Below, piece by piece: positions 54,351 to 64,000 of a stretch of 64,000 nt of DNA (position 1 is its first letter; every line of letters starts with the position of its first letter). The DNA lies in assembly GCA_040371205.1 (NCBI GenBank), contig AP031382.1, positions 2,849,562 to 2,913,561 of the forward strand. The letters are read 5' to 3'. This DNA is from Rhodanobacter sp. GTDB taxonomy: Bacteria > Pseudomonadota > Gammaproteobacteria > Xanthomonadales > Rhodanobacteraceae. The notes under the pieces are model-generated. The model saw nothing but the letters and a program-made list of their open reading frames with translations, was not told the DNA's origin and searched no databases. The translations under genes were made by a program, and so were the position numbers.

Positions 54351-55625
54351 TCAGGCGAATGCGTCGAGCAGGCCGACACGGCTGGCGACTGCCAGCGACG
54401 AGGCCGTGCCTTGCGCCTCGCCCACTTCGTCGGCGGCGCCGGTGGCATGACCGTCGCCGCGGGCGTGGCCGTTGCCCTGGTTTTGCTGCTGTCCCACCTC
54501 GGCATGGCCAAGCGCAAGGCCATGCTGCGACAGCATGTGTTCGAGCTGCGGCAGGCTTTGCTGCACGGCGGTCACGGCGGCGGGATGCTGCGCGCTGAAC
54601 ACCACGTCCACGCGGCCATGGCTCACGCTGAGTTTCACGTCGAGCGAGCCCAGATCCTCCGGATGCAGGCGTACCTTCGCCTGTTGCACGCCCTGCTGGC
54701 TGAGCCACACCACCTGCTGGCCAAGGTCGCCGGCAAAGGCGGTGCTGCCGGGCGGCGCCGACAGCTGCAGCTGCGGCACGGCCGAGGCCTGCCCCGGCGC
54801 CGTGGCCGAAAACGGCAGGGAAGCTGGCGACGCCGAGGTCGCCTGGGTCAAGGCATCGAGCGCGCGATCCTTCTCGGTATCGGCACCGGCTGCTGCAGGT
54901 GCGCCAGTGGCGGCGCCCAACGCATTGGCCAGACCGGCGATGGCCGTGTCGTTCGCCGTACCGGCACCGCTTGCCTGGCCGCCCTGCACTGCCGCCTGCA
55001 GCACGGCAGCGGCATGGCCGCGTCCCGATCCTGCGCCGTCCGCCGAGACCTTGCCGCCATCGGCTTCGCCCGGCGCACCCTTGGCCGTGCCGGTGACCTG
55101 GCCGAGCATGGCAAGCATCGCCCCCGCCAGCGAGGCGGCACCTTCGTCGAGGGATGCGTCTGTCTTCGAGTCTGTCGCCGGTTTGCCGGCTGCGCTGTCG
55201 CCGACGTCAGCCGCCGACCCATCCGCAGCCGAGGCGGCCGGTGCCGCCTGCGCCATGGCGAGGGCGGTACCGATCAATGTGGATTCGGCCTGCGCCGCGG
55301 CGGCCGGGGATGCACCCAGCGAAGATGCCTTGTTCGCAGCGGACGCGGCCATGGACGAAGCCTGCGTGGACATGTTCGACTCCTGCTCGGGCTTGCCTGC
55401 GGCACCGGCGGCAGAGCCATCGCTTTGCCCGCTCGCACCGGCCTGGCTGCCGGACGTGTTCTGTGCATCGCCCGATGACGGTGCGTCGCCGGACTGCGCG
55501 CTGCGCGCGGCCTGCAGCTGTTGGTCGAACGGACTGGGCGAGGCATCGCCACCCGGCGCGCTGGCGGGCGCGCTGAGCACACTGGGCGTGGCGGGCAAGG
55601 ACGGAAGTACGGCGGGTGCGGGCAT
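54351..55625 (-). CDS. fliK: flagellar hook-length control protein FliK
   Basis: Secreted molecular ruler and export-switch trigger, 424 residues. The N-terminal two thirds are low complexity (Ala, Ser, Gly, Gln), as usual for FliK. The C-terminal domain (about 300-390) carries DLGQQVVWLSQQGVQQAKVRL, HPEDLGSLDVKLSVSHGRVDVVF (as blocks) and LPQLEHMLSQHGLALGHAEV. Start ATG 55625 follows AGGAG by seven bases. It lies 34 bp after fliJ. A second, plus-strand FliK-like gene occurs at 36210. Confidence 0.93.
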   Translation of the reverse strand: MPAPAVLPSLPATPSVLSAPASAPGGDASPSPFDQQLQAARSAQSGDAPSSGDAQNTSGSQAGASGQSDGSAAGAAGKPEQESNMSTQASSMAASAANKASSLGASPAAAAQAESTLIGTALAMAQAAPAASAADGSAADVGDSAAGKPATDSKTDASLDEGAASLAGAMLAMLGQVTGTAKGAPGEADGGKVSADGAGSGRGHAAAVLQAAVQGGQASGAGTANDTAIAGLANALGAATGAPAAAGADTEKDRALDALTQATSASPASLPFSATAPGQASAVPQLQLSAPPGSTAFAGDLGQQVVWLSQQGVQQAKVRLHPEDLGSLDVKLSVSHGRVDVVFSAQHPAAVTAVQQSLPQLEHMLSQHGLALGHAEVGQQQNQGNGHARGDGHATGAADEVGEAQGTASSLAVASRVGLLDAFA

Positions 55626-55659
55626 GGCGGAGCTCCTGTGCAGGCAACGGTCGTGCGCT

Positions 55660-56085
55660 TCAGCGCGGACGCCGGTGCTGCATGCGTTCGTCGATTTCGG
55701 CCTGTTCGTGCCGCTCCTCGGCGCGGCGTTCGTGTTCCTGGTGGTGCGCGACCACGGTACCCAGCGCGCTTTCGCGCGCATGCGCCTGTTGCCAGTGGTC
55801 GCGCACCTGGTCGAGCCGCCGATGCTGGCGGCTCACCTCGACCACCTGCTGGGCAATCGCCTGGTCGATGCGCGCGACGAACTGCTGCCGGTTGAGCAGC
55901 GCGGTGACGCTGACTGCGCCCGCGCCGGCCTCGGCGTATTCGCGCCGGTAGCGCTCCAACTCGTTCAGTTGCTGCTCGGCCTTGGCCAGCGCCTGCTGCT
56001 GGATCGCCAATTTCGCCAGCGCGTCCTCGGCTCTCTGGTGGGCCTGGTCCACCGCGGGTTGCAGGCGCTTGGAGCGCGAGTTCAT
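55660..56085 (-). CDS. fliJ: flagellar export chaperone FliJ
   Basis: A 141-residue coiled-coil protein that couples the FliI ATPase to FlhA. Nearly the whole chain is heptad-patterned and rich in Gln, Ala, Glu and Arg ([39 protein letters not shown]). The ATG overlaps the fliI stop (ATGA). Its identification rests on composition, length and position. Confidence 0.92.
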   Translation of the reverse strand: MNSRSKRLQPAVDQAHQRAEDALAKLAIQQQALAKAEQQLNELERYRREYAEAGAGAVSVTALLNRQQFVARIDQAIAQQVVEVSRQHRRLDQVRDHWQQAHARESALGTVVAHHQEHERRAEERHEQAEIDERMQHRRPR

Positions 56086-57449
56086 GTGGTCACCCGTTCG
56101 GCGATGAGGGCGAGCCGTTCGACGGCGGCGGCCAGCGTCACCGGCTCGTCCACTTCTTGCTGCAGGAAGTCGCGCAGCTGGGGCCACATCTCGATGGCCT
56201 GGTCGACTTGCGGGTCGGAGCCCTTCTGGTAGGCGCCCACCGCGATCAGGTCGCGCTGCTGGCGGTAAGCGGAGTACACGCGGCGGAAACGCTGCGCCGC
56301 CTGCAGGTGCACGCGCTCCACCACCTGCGGCATCACGCGACTGATCGAGGCCTCGATGTCGATGGCCGGGTAGTGGCCGGCTTCGGCCAGGTCGCGCGAG
56401 AGCACGATATGGCCGTCCAGGATCGCGCGCGCCGCATCGGCGATGGGATCGTGGCGGTAATCGTCGCCTTCGGTGAGCACGGTGTAGAACGCGGTGATGG
56501 ATCCTTTGCCTTCGGCATCGTTGCCCGCGCGCTCCACCAGTGCCGGCATCATCGCGAACACCGACGGCGGATAGCCCTTGGTCGCGGGCGGCTCGCCGAT
56601 CGCCAGCGCGATCTCGCGCTGGGCCTGCGCGTAGCGGGTCAGCGAATCCATCAGCAGCAGCACGCGCTGGCCGCGGTCGCGGAACCACTCGGCGATGGCG
56701 GTGGCGTATTGCGCGCCGCGCAGGCGCTTCAGCGGCGGCGCGTCGGCCGGCGCGGCGACGATCACCGCGCGGCGGCGGCCTTCTTCGCCCAGGGTGTGCT
56801 CGACGAATTCCTTCACTTCGCGGCCGCGCTCGCCGATCAGGCCCACCACCACCACGTCGGCGTTGGTGTAGCGCGTCATCATCCCGAGCAGGGTGGATTT
56901 GCCCACGCCGGAGCCGGCGAACAGGCCGATGCGCTGGCCGCGGCCCACGGTGAGCAGGGCGTTGATCGCGCGCACGCCCACGTCCAGCGGCGCGTCGATC
57001 GGCTTGCGCGCCATCGGGTTGATCGGCTCGTTCTTCAGCGCGGCATGTTCGTCGAGGTCGAGCGAGCCATGGCCGTCCAGCGGCAGTCCGTCGGCGCCGA
57101 CCACGCGGCCCAGCAGGTGCGCGCCCACCGGCAGGCCGCCGTTGTGCGCGCAAGGGCGGACCCGCGCATTCGGCAGCACGCCATGCATGTCGCCCACCGG
57201 CATCAGCAGCAGGCGTTCGTCGGCGAAGCCCACCACTTCGGTTTCCAGTTGGCCGCCGGCCGCAGTATCGACCAGACAGCGGGCACCCAACGCGGCTTCG
57301 CAGCCTTCGGCTTCGAGGGTGAGGCCAACGACCCGGCGCAGGCTACCTTCGACGGTGAGCATGCGCGCGGCTTCGGCGCGCGCGGATTTCCGCGCGATCT
57401 GTTCTTGCCAGCGCCCGCGCTGCGCCACCGGATCGCCGGCGGGGATCAT
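56082..57449 (-). CDS. fliI: flagellum-specific ATPase FliI
   Basis: Hexameric export ATPase, 455 residues, related to F1-beta. Walker A is [17 protein letters not shown], Walker [17 protein letters not shown], with [13 protein letters not shown] and [18 protein letters not shown]. The N-terminal 40 residues, which bind FliH, are present. It overlaps fliH upstream and fliJ downstream by four bases each. Confidence 0.97.
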   Translation of the reverse strand: MIPAGDPVAQRGRWQEQIARKSARAEAARMLTVEGSLRRVVGLTLEAEGCEAALGARCLVDTAAGGQLETEVVGFADERLLLMPVGDMHGVLPNARVRPCAHNGGLPVGAHLLGRVVGADGLPLDGHGSLDLDEHAALKNEPINPMARKPIDAPLDVGVRAINALLTVGRGQRIGLFAGSGVGKSTLLGMMTRYTNADVVVVGLIGERGREVKEFVEHTLGEEGRRRAVIVAAPADAPPLKRLRGAQYATAIAEWFRDRGQRVLLLMDSLTRYAQAQREIALAIGEPPATKGYPPSVFAMMPALVERAGNDAEGKGSITAFYTVLTEGDDYRHDPIADAARAILDGHIVLSRDLAEAGHYPAIDIEASISRVMPQVVERVHLQAAQRFRRVYSAYRQQRDLIAVGAYQKGSDPQVDQAIEMWPQLRDFLQQEVDEPVTLAAAVERLALIAERVTT

Positions 57450-58081
57450 GGCTCGCCACCGTGCGTTTCGCCGGCTTCGCCAAGCACGGCATCGGCCATC
57501 GCGGCGAGCCGCGTCTCCACCCGCGCGTCCAGCCGCGAGTGTTCGCTTTCCAGCACGCAGTCGCCGCGCACCAGCGCGGGATCGGCCTGCAGCTGCCAGT
57601 GCTTCTCGACTTGCCCCAGGCTTTGCAGCAGGGCGAGATCCTGCGGATGCAGGTGCACGCGGAGTTCGCGGGTATTCGCCGGCAGCGCGCCGGCTGCTTC
57701 GCGCACCGCCCGCGCAATGAGCTCGGGCGACAGTTTCAGTTCGTGCGCGACCACGCGGCCGGCCACCACCATCGCCAGTTGCGCCAGCTCGTGCACCACG
57801 TGCTCGTCCATCGCCTGCAGCGGGCGCGCCGCCGCCTCGCACAGGGCATCGAACTGCGCGAGGCGCTGCAGCAGCTCCTGTTGCGCCAGCGCACGCCCTT
57901 CGGCCAGTCCGGCGGCGCGGCCTTCGTCGCGCGCCTGCTGTTCCAGCGCTTCGAGGTCACGCACGGTAGGCAACGGCGGCAGGTCGTTGGCGGCCTGCGG
58001 CACCGCTTCGGGGTCGTCGCCGACGTTGGGCATTTCCCAACGCTGGTATTCCGAACCTGCATCGTGGATCGCGGCGGCCAT
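57446..58081 (-). CDS. fliH: flagellar export ATPase regulator FliH
   Basis: Stator-like partner of FliI, 211 residues. The N-terminus includes YQRWEMP, the Trp-containing segment that anchors FliH to FlhA and FliN. The middle is a coiled coil ([20 protein letters not shown]), and the C-terminal half ([20 protein letters not shown]) matches the FliH/YscL domain. Its ATG shares one base with the fliG stop (TGATG). Confidence 0.94.
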   Translation of the reverse strand: MAAAIHDAGSEYQRWEMPNVGDDPEAVPQAANDLPPLPTVRDLEALEQQARDEGRAAGLAEGRALAQQELLQRLAQFDALCEAAARPLQAMDEHVVHELAQLAMVVAGRVVAHELKLSPELIARAVREAAGALPANTRELRVHLHPQDLALLQSLGQVEKHWQLQADPALVRGDCVLESEHSRLDARVETRLAAMADAVLGEAGETHGGEP

Positions 58082-59100
58082 CAGACGTACTCATCCCCAC
58101 CGCCGCCGCCCAGGTTGATCTGGCCGGCATCGGCCAGCTTGCGCGCGGCGGCCAGCACTTCCTTCTGTGCCGCGTCGACTTCGGAAAGGCGCACGGGGCC
58201 TTTTACTTCCAGATCGTCGCGCATCATGTCGGCGGCGCGCTTGGACATGTTGGAGAAGATCTTCTCGCGTATCGCCGGCTCGGCGCCCTTCAGCGCGGTG
58301 ATCAGGATGCCCGACGGCACTTCGCGCAGCAGGGTCTGCATGCCGCGGTCGTCCAGGTCGGCAAGGTCTTCGAACACGAACATCAGGTCTTCGATGCGGC
58401 CGCCCAGCGCGCTGTCATGGCTGCGGATCGCCGTCATCAGCTCGGCCTCGCGGTTGCTGTCCATCGCGTTGAGGATGTTGGCGGCCGCTTTCAGCCCGCC
58501 CACATTGGCGGACTTGAGCTTCTTGGTGTTGCCGTTGAACTGGCGCTCCATGATCTCGTCCAGCTCGTTCAGCGCATGCGGCTGCACGCCGTCGAGCGTG
58601 GCGATGCGCATCACCGCGTCGCTGCGCGTGCGCGGCGGCAGGTAGCCGAGCACTTCGGCGGCCTGGTCAGGCTCGAGGTGCGCCAGCACGAGCGCGATGA
58701 TCTGCGGGTGTTCCTGGCTGATCATCTCGGCGATCGCGCGGCTTTCCATCCACTTCAGCGATTCCAGCCCCTTGCTGCTGCGGCCGAGCAGGATGCGGTC
58801 GATCAGGCCGCCGGCCTTGGTTTCGCCCAGCGCATTGGTGAGTATCTTGCGGATGTATTCCTCGGTGCCCACGCCAAGTGAGGTCTGCATGCCCATGTCT
58901 TCGTCGAGCTTGTCGAGCACCTGCTCGACCTGCTCGCGCGACACGCTGGAGAGCCCCGCCATCGCGGTACCGACCGACTGCACGTCGCGCGCGCTCAGGT
59001 GCTTGAGCACTTCGGCGGCGTCCTGCTCGCCGAGCGTCAGCAGCAGGATGGCCGCGCGCTGCGCGCCGGTGACGGGTGCATCGTGGCGGTTAGTTGCCAT
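58081..59100 (-). CDS. fliG: flagellar motor switch protein FliG
   Basis: Torque-generating C-ring protein, 339 residues. It shows the N-terminal FliF-binding domain, the middle domain with EHPQIIALVLAHLEPDQAAEVLG, and the C-terminal domain carrying the charged torque helix (DDRGMQTLLREVPSGILITALKG, IREKIFSNMSKRAADMMRDDL). It begins inside the fliF end (11-base overlap). Confidence 0.97.
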   Translation of the reverse strand: MATNRHDAPVTGAQRAAILLLTLGEQDAAEVLKHLSARDVQSVGTAMAGLSSVSREQVEQVLDKLDEDMGMQTSLGVGTEEYIRKILTNALGETKAGGLIDRILLGRSSKGLESLKWMESRAIAEMISQEHPQIIALVLAHLEPDQAAEVLGYLPPRTRSDAVMRIATLDGVQPHALNELDEIMERQFNGNTKKLKSANVGGLKAAANILNAMDSNREAELMTAIRSHDSALGGRIEDLMFVFEDLADLDDRGMQTLLREVPSGILITALKGAEPAIREKIFSNMSKRAADMMRDDLEVKGPVRLSEVDAAQKEVLAAARKLADAGQINLGGGGGDEYV

Positions 59101-60826
59101 CTTCGTTCACCCAGTTGCGCACGACCTGCGCCACTTGCTTGGAGTTTTCGCCCACCATGCGGCGGGCCTGGCCCACACGCTGCTCGTAGGCCTGTGAAGG
59201 CGTGGTGTCGATCCGCGCGGCATGCGCCGGCGGTGCGGCGTGCTGGCCCAGTTCCCGCGCGTGCGGCTCGTCGTCGCCCACGCGCACGGACACGCCGGGC
59301 ACCGACGCCGGCAGTGCGGCGGACCTGTCCGGCGCGCTGCGCAGCAGCCCCTTGAGCAAGGGCCGCAGCAGGCCGAACGCCACCACCAGCGCAATCAGGA
59401 TGCCGAGGGATTGCTTGATGAGATCGAGCATGCCGGGGCGTTCCCACAGCGGCACCGACGGCTCGGCCTCCGGCGTGGCGTTGCGGTGGAACGGCTGGTT
59501 GATCACGCTGACGCTGTCGCCGCGCGTGGCGTCGAAGCCCACGACGTTCTTCACCAGGTCCGTGAGGTGCTGCAATTCCTGCGGGGTGAACGGCACTTCC
59601 TTCTGCCCGGCCTTCGCGCCGGCGGCCGCGGCGGCAGTCACCAGCTTGTCGTCCACCAGTACCGCCACGGTGAGCCGGTCCAGCCGGCCTGCCGGGTCGC
59701 TGACGTGGCTGATGGTGCGATCCAGTTCGTAGTTGCGCGTGGCGCTGCTGGAGCTTTCGCCTCCGCTGCTGGAGGAGGAGGCGGTGGCGCTGCCCGGCGT
59801 GGCGGCCGCGCCGGCGTTGGGCTTGGCGGCGGTGGGTTGGGCCACCGTCTTCGGCGGCTGGTTGCTGAGCGCGCCGGGTATGCCGCCGGCCGCGCCGCTG
59901 CCGGTGCGCTGCTCGCTGCTGACCTGCTCGCTGCGCAGCGCGGGGTTGTCCGGGTCGTAGGTCTCGGTGGCTTTCTCGGTCTGGCTGAAATCCAGATCCG
60001 CGTTGACCTGCGCATGCACGCGACCGGGGCCGACCAGCGGCGTCAACAAATCCTCGATGCGCTGCGCATAGGTGTTCTCGATGCGCGTGGCCAGGCGCAG
60101 CCGGTTGTCGCTGATGCTGCCGGGCGTGTCGGCGCTGCCGGTAAGCAGCTGGCCCTGCTGGTCGACCACCGACACCTGGCTGGGGTCCAGCCCCGGCACG
60201 CTGGCGGCCACCAGATGCACGATGGCCGCCACCTGCCCCGCATCCAGCGAACGGCCCTGATAAAGCGTGAGCAGCACCGAGGCGCTGGCCTCGTGGTTGT
60301 CGCGGATGAAGGCCGACGGCTTGGGCAAGGCGAGATGCACGCGTGCGGCGCGCACGGATTGCAGCGAGGCGATGGTGGAGCCGAGGTCGCTTTCCAGCAT
60401 TTGCTGGTAGCGCGTGCGTTCGGCGAGGTCGCTCATGCCGAACGGCGAATCGTTGGCCGACTGCGTGTCGAGCGCGGCGCTGCCCTGCGGCAGGCCCTTC
60501 GACGCCAGCTGCAGGCGCAACGCGCCGAGATCGGCGGCCGGCACCATGATCGAGGTGCCGTCGCTGCCCAGCTTGTACGCGGTGCCGTTGGCTTGCAGTT
60601 CCTGCGTGATCGCGGCGGCGTCCTTTTGGTCCAGCCCGGCATACAGCAGGCCGTAGTTGGGACCGCGCGACCACAGCACCACCGCCACGCCCAGCGCCAC
60701 CGCCGCCGCCACCGCCACCAGCAGGACGAGTTGGCGCGCCGCAGGCGTGCGGGCGATCTGCTTGAAGGGGTCAAGGCGCACGCCGGCGTTGTCGCTACCG
60801 GTCGTTGCGATGGCGTTGTCGGCCAT
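59090..60826 (-). CDS. fliF: flagellar MS-ring protein FliF
   Basis: Inner-membrane ring on which the basal body and export gate assemble, 578 residues. Two transmembrane helices (about 30-48 and about 455-475) flank the periplasmic ring-building domains (PNYGLLYAGLDQKDAAAITQ, VLLTLYQGRSLDAGQVAAIVH). The C-terminal cytoplasmic tail that binds FliG is complete (RVGQARRMVGENSKQVAQVV, NWVNEDGN). A Ser/Gly/Ala-rich loop occurs at about 330-365. It starts 47 bp after fliE. Confidence 0.97.
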   Translation of the reverse strand: MADNAIATTGSDNAGVRLDPFKQIARTPAARQLVLLVAVAAAVALGVAVVLWSRGPNYGLLYAGLDQKDAAAITQELQANGTAYKLGSDGTSIMVPAADLGALRLQLASKGLPQGSAALDTQSANDSPFGMSDLAERTRYQQMLESDLGSTIASLQSVRAARVHLALPKPSAFIRDNHEASASVLLTLYQGRSLDAGQVAAIVHLVAASVPGLDPSQVSVVDQQGQLLTGSADTPGSISDNRLRLATRIENTYAQRIEDLLTPLVGPGRVHAQVNADLDFSQTEKATETYDPDNPALRSEQVSSEQRTGSGAAGGIPGALSNQPPKTVAQPTAAKPNAGAAATPGSATASSSSSGGESSSSATRNYELDRTISHVSDPAGRLDRLTVAVLVDDKLVTAAAAAGAKAGQKEVPFTPQELQHLTDLVKNVVGFDATRGDSVSVINQPFHRNATPEAEPSVPLWERPGMLDLIKQSLGILIALVVAFGLLRPLLKGLLRSAPDRSAALPASVPGVSVRVGDDEPHARELGQHAAPPAHAARIDTTPSQAYEQRVGQARRMVGENSKQVAQVVRNWVNEDGN

Positions 60827-60873
60827 GCTGCTGCTCGTCGGTCAGGGTTGCGCGATGATTGATCGGAGGCCGG

Positions 60874-61200
60874 TCAAACCGTCATGTTCATGATGTCCTG
60901 GTAGGCGCCTACCAGCTTGTTCTGCACCGCCACCGTCGTGCGCAACGCAAGGTCGGCCTTCTGCACGGCGATCATGGTCTTGGCGAGGTCGGCGCCGGGG
61001 TCGCCGCGCTCGAAGCTGGCGGCCATCCGTCCCGCTTGCATCTGGGTGTCGCCCACCGCGGCGATGGACTGCCGCAGCAGCGTGGCGAAGTCCGTCTGTC
61101 CACCGCCGGGCTGCGTTTGCGCCGCGGCTTCCGGCAAGCGCGTCTGCGCCGTCATCTGGCGCATCTGGGCAAGCAGGTTGTTGATGTCGATGGTGCTCAT
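60874..61200 (-). CDS. fliE: flagellar hook-basal body protein FliE
   Basis: Links the MS ring to the rod, 108 residues. The C-terminal signature is clear: DLAKTMIAVQKADLALRTTVAVQNKLVGAYQDIMNM (as positions 70-106), with FATLLRQSIAAVGDTQ before it. It is the first gene of the fliEFGHIJK operon and is preceded by a strong sigma-54 promoter (61267-61282). Confidence 0.97.
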   Translation of the reverse strand: MSTIDINNLLAQMRQMTAQTRLPEAAAQTQPGGGQTDFATLLRQSIAAVGDTQMQAGRMAASFERGDPGADLAKTMIAVQKADLALRTTVAVQNKLVGAYQDIMNMTV

Positions 61201-61266
61201 GGCGCGGCCCCACTGTGATGGACGGAAGACGGAATCCCGTCACGCGACGGTTTCCATCGAGGCAAA

Positions 61267-61282
61267 TGCACGAGCCGTGCCA
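61267..61282 (-). promoter_or_regulatory. sigma-54 promoter of the fliE operon
   Basis: Minus strand TGGCACG-GCTC-GTGCA (61282-61267): the -24 box is perfect and the -12 GC is at the correct distance; only the first T of TTGCA differs. Predicted start near 61256, about 55 bp before fliE. Confidence 0.88.
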
Positions 61283-61347
61283 TGACTGTCGCGGTTGTGC
61301 TTCGGGGTTGAGAAGGCGCATGCGATGCGCGACGGTTCGCTTGCCAA

Positions 61348-61369
61348 GGCGTCCCGCGAGCGGGACGCC
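61348..61369 (-). terminator. hairpin after fleQ
   Basis: GGCGTCCCGC-GA-GCGGGACGCC, a perfect 10-bp inverted repeat 16 bp after the fleQ stop. No strong T-run follows. It likely separates fleQ from the sigma-54 promoter of fliE. Confidence 0.65.
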
Positions 61370-61385
61370 CGGCGCATGGAAGCGG

Positions 61386-62807
<1,422 letters not shown>

Positions 62808-62861
62808 TGCCCCTGTTCCTTAAACACGTCACGCACCCCTGGGCATCCTGCGAGGCACGTT

Positions 62862-62876
62862 GCTTCATCAGTGCCA
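62862..62876 (-). promoter_or_regulatory. candidate sigma-54 promoter of fleQ
   Basis: Minus strand TGGCACT-GATG-AAGCA (62876-62861 region): the GG and GC doublets are ten bases apart and the -24 box matches six of seven, but the -12 has AA for TT. It lies about 55 bp before the fleQ ATG. Confidence 0.42.
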
Positions 62877-63154
62877 GCATTCCGTCACTGGCGCACTGAA
62901 CGACGAGCAACAACGAGGCCAACTTTGACGAAGCGCGCGACAACAAAACGTCAATGGCGACGAATTCACGGCGCACTCACGCCGTGCCCGCGAAGCCGCT
63001 TCATGTAACGCCCGCATGAAAACACATGCCATGTATGGCTTTTTTGCGGAACAAGCGCCAGAGCCCTGACTAGTCCATTCCCTGCAACGCATGGAGAGAT
63101 GTTTTTTTGGCGATTTCCGCAGGTGTGATGCCCGTCACATATGCCATCGTGGCC
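62877..63154. other. upstream region of fleQ, no gene seen
   Basis: About 280 bases that are more AT-rich than the surroundings, with T and A runs near 63040-63050 and 63102-63109. No protein-coding frame is convincing on either strand. A regulatory region or small RNA is possible; no rpoN gene is present here. Confidence 0.5.
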
Positions 63155-63709
63155 TCAGCCAACTTGCTGACGCGCACCTGCCACTTTGCGTCGGTGATGG
63201 CGAAACACGAGACGCTCAATTGCGTCACTTATGGCATCTCCGTGCAGCGTGAACTCCACGAAGCTGCGGCCGCGCTCCAGCACGCGCACCGTGCGCGCCG
63301 GCAATTCCAGCGGCAGGCTGCGGCACGCGTCGAAGCGTATGCGCAGCAGCATGCCTTCGCCCGCCGGCACCATCTCCGTGGGCAGCACAGCGCCCACCGC
63401 GTTGAAACGCAGCGCCTGGCGCGGCGGCAGCGAAGCGGTCGGCGCCAGCATCTGGTTGACGATTTCCACCAGCGCGGTGAGCTTGGCGTCCATGCGGAGG
63501 ATTTCCTGCATCAGCGGGCTTTCCTCGTCGCCGTGATCGGTGCGGCGCTCTTCCAGCGAAGCCAGCGTCGCCAGCACGTTCGCATTGCGATCCGCCAACC
63601 GCTGCTGCAGCTCCTGCGAAGGCGGCCACTCCAACGGCTCGCAGTCGGCATGCAGCCGCTCCTCGCTGCTGAGGCGTTGCTCGAATGCGTCCCAACTGCT
63701 GGCGGTCAT
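63155..63709 (-). CDS. PilZ-like cyclic-di-GMP-receptor family protein
   Basis: A 184-residue protein upstream of fleQ. Residues 1-60 are helical, followed by a heptad-like helix (LMQEILRMDAKLTALVEIVNQML), then a beta-rich PilZ-like part beginning PPRQALRFNAVGAVLP and continuing through GEGMLLRIRFD and RVLERGRSFVEF. An RxxxR (RQALR) is visible, but the second motif D/NxSxxG is not, so it resembles the atypical PilZ group described in Xanthomonas (XC6012 type), in which the coiled coil drives oligomerisation. Whether it binds cyclic-di-GMP is uncertain. A short gene overlaps its start (ATGA). Confidence 0.8.
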   Translation of the reverse strand: MTASSWDAFEQRLSSEERLHADCEPLEWPPSQELQQRLADRNANVLATLASLEERRTDHGDEESPLMQEILRMDAKLTALVEIVNQMLAPTASLPPRQALRFNAVGAVLPTEMVPAGEGMLLRIRFDACRSLPLELPARTVRVLERGRSFVEFTLHGDAISDAIERLVFRHHRRKVAGARQQVG

Positions 63710-63906
63710 GGCGGCTCCGCGTTGATGTGATCCGAAAAATCGGCTTGCGCTGCCGATGCAGCAAGATGCTCGTCAATCGGCCGCGGATCAAGCTCCGCCG
63801 CATCGTGCGGCAACGACCCATGCATCAAATTCTTGACGCCCCGGCGCTTGCCCGGCGCTTCCGCCACGCGGCGGTGGGAAAACCCGCAGCGCTCCGATGC
63901 CCGCAT
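63706..63906 (-). CDS. short hypothetical protein coupled to the PilZ gene
   Basis: A 66-codon frame whose stop overlaps the PilZ-like start by ATGA, the same coupling used throughout this locus. The first 27 residues are Arg-rich and unlike a protein start. From an internal ATG at 63825 the remainder (MHGSLPHDAAELDPRPIDEH and on) has acidic, plausible composition, so the real product may be only 39 residues. No family is recognised. Confidence 0.45.
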   Translation of the reverse strand: MRASERCGFSHRRVAEAPGKRRGVKNLMHGSLPHDAAELDPRPIDEHLAASAAQADFSDHINAEPP

Positions 63907-63923
63907 CCGTTACGGACGTTACG

Positions 63924-64000
63924 TCACCGACCCAAGCCGACGTAGCTGTTCAAAGCACGATGCGCATAGCCGTGCCGACTCAAGGCGTCGGCGACCTGCG
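63924..64000 (-). CDS. C-terminal end of an unidentified protein (start outside the window)
   Basis: An open frame enters at the window edge and ends at TGA 63926-63924; the visible residues are QVADALSRHGYAHRALNSYV plus GLGR. The following short frame starts 17 bp later. In related loci fliD, fliS or small flagellar genes occur here, but these 24 residues do not match the usual FliS end, so no name is given. Confidence 0.5.
   Translation of the reverse strand, partial: QVADALSRHGYAHRALNSYVGLGR

Noticed and set aside
63040-63154. Small plus-strand gene starting near 63107
   Set aside because: The frame soon runs antisense through the PilZ-like gene and shows no family pattern.

Overview
The window is high-GC, gene-dense DNA from a motile gammaproteobacterium of the order Xanthomonadales, most likely family Rhodanobacteraceae (Dyella, Rhodanobacter or a relative). 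This placement rests on the conserved rod-shape and lipoate gene order, a eukaryotic-type class I aldolase next to pyruvate kinase, and a polar-flagellum locus with FleQ, FlhF and FlhG. It is inference, since no marker such as 16S rRNA is present. No rRNA, tRNA, insertion sequence, prophage or CRISPR array was seen.

Region 1 (1-9.5 kb) holds central metabolism and sulfur stress: a class I fructose-bisphosphate aldolase cut by the window edge, a TonB-C-like periplasmic protein, pyruvate kinase, an S1/P1 nuclease, and a sulfide-detoxification operon (MBL-fold persulfide dioxygenase-like enzyme plus two YeeE/YedE half-transporters). That operon diverges from a BigR/SqrR-type ArsR repressor across an AT-rich palindromic operator. 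gapA and a secreted M1 peptidase follow. Region 2 (9.5-23 kb) is a translationally coupled minus-strand block for periplasmic proteolysis, lipoylation and cell shape: prc, lipA, lipB, ybeD, dacC, rlpA, mltB, rodA, mrdA and mreDCB. The mrdA gene (PBP2) ends in a perfect 12-bp tandem repeat. Region 3 (23-26 kb) has a PfkB-family kinase, glycerol kinase and a small secreted protein, with four consecutive hairpins between the two convergent kinase genes.

Region 4 (26-36 kb) is an F7-like chemosensory cluster: STAS, cheY, cheA, cheW, MCP, cheR, cheD, cheB, a second MCP-like gene and a second STAS gene. It is headed by a full-consensus sigma-28 promoter. A second sigma-28 promoter fires in the opposite direction into a fliK-like/flhX pair. 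In the second MCP-like protein the signalling hairpin is followed by a CheZ-like F-x-D-x3-Q motif. Its gene occupies the place after cheB where related operons carry cheY-cheZ.

Region 5 (37-64 kb) is the late part of a Pseudomonas/Xanthomonas-type flagellar locus, all on the minus strand: PilZ, fleQ, fliEFGHIJK, fliLMNOPQR, flhBA, flhF, flhG, fliA, cheY, cheZ, cheA, motCD-like stators, cheW and a DUF2802 gene. Sigma-54 promoters precede fliE and fliL, and a weaker candidate precedes fleQ. The promoters suggest the usual hierarchy: FleQ with RpoN drives the basal body and export apparatus, and FliA then drives the chemotaxis cluster. RpoN itself, flagellin and the rod/hook genes lie outside the window.
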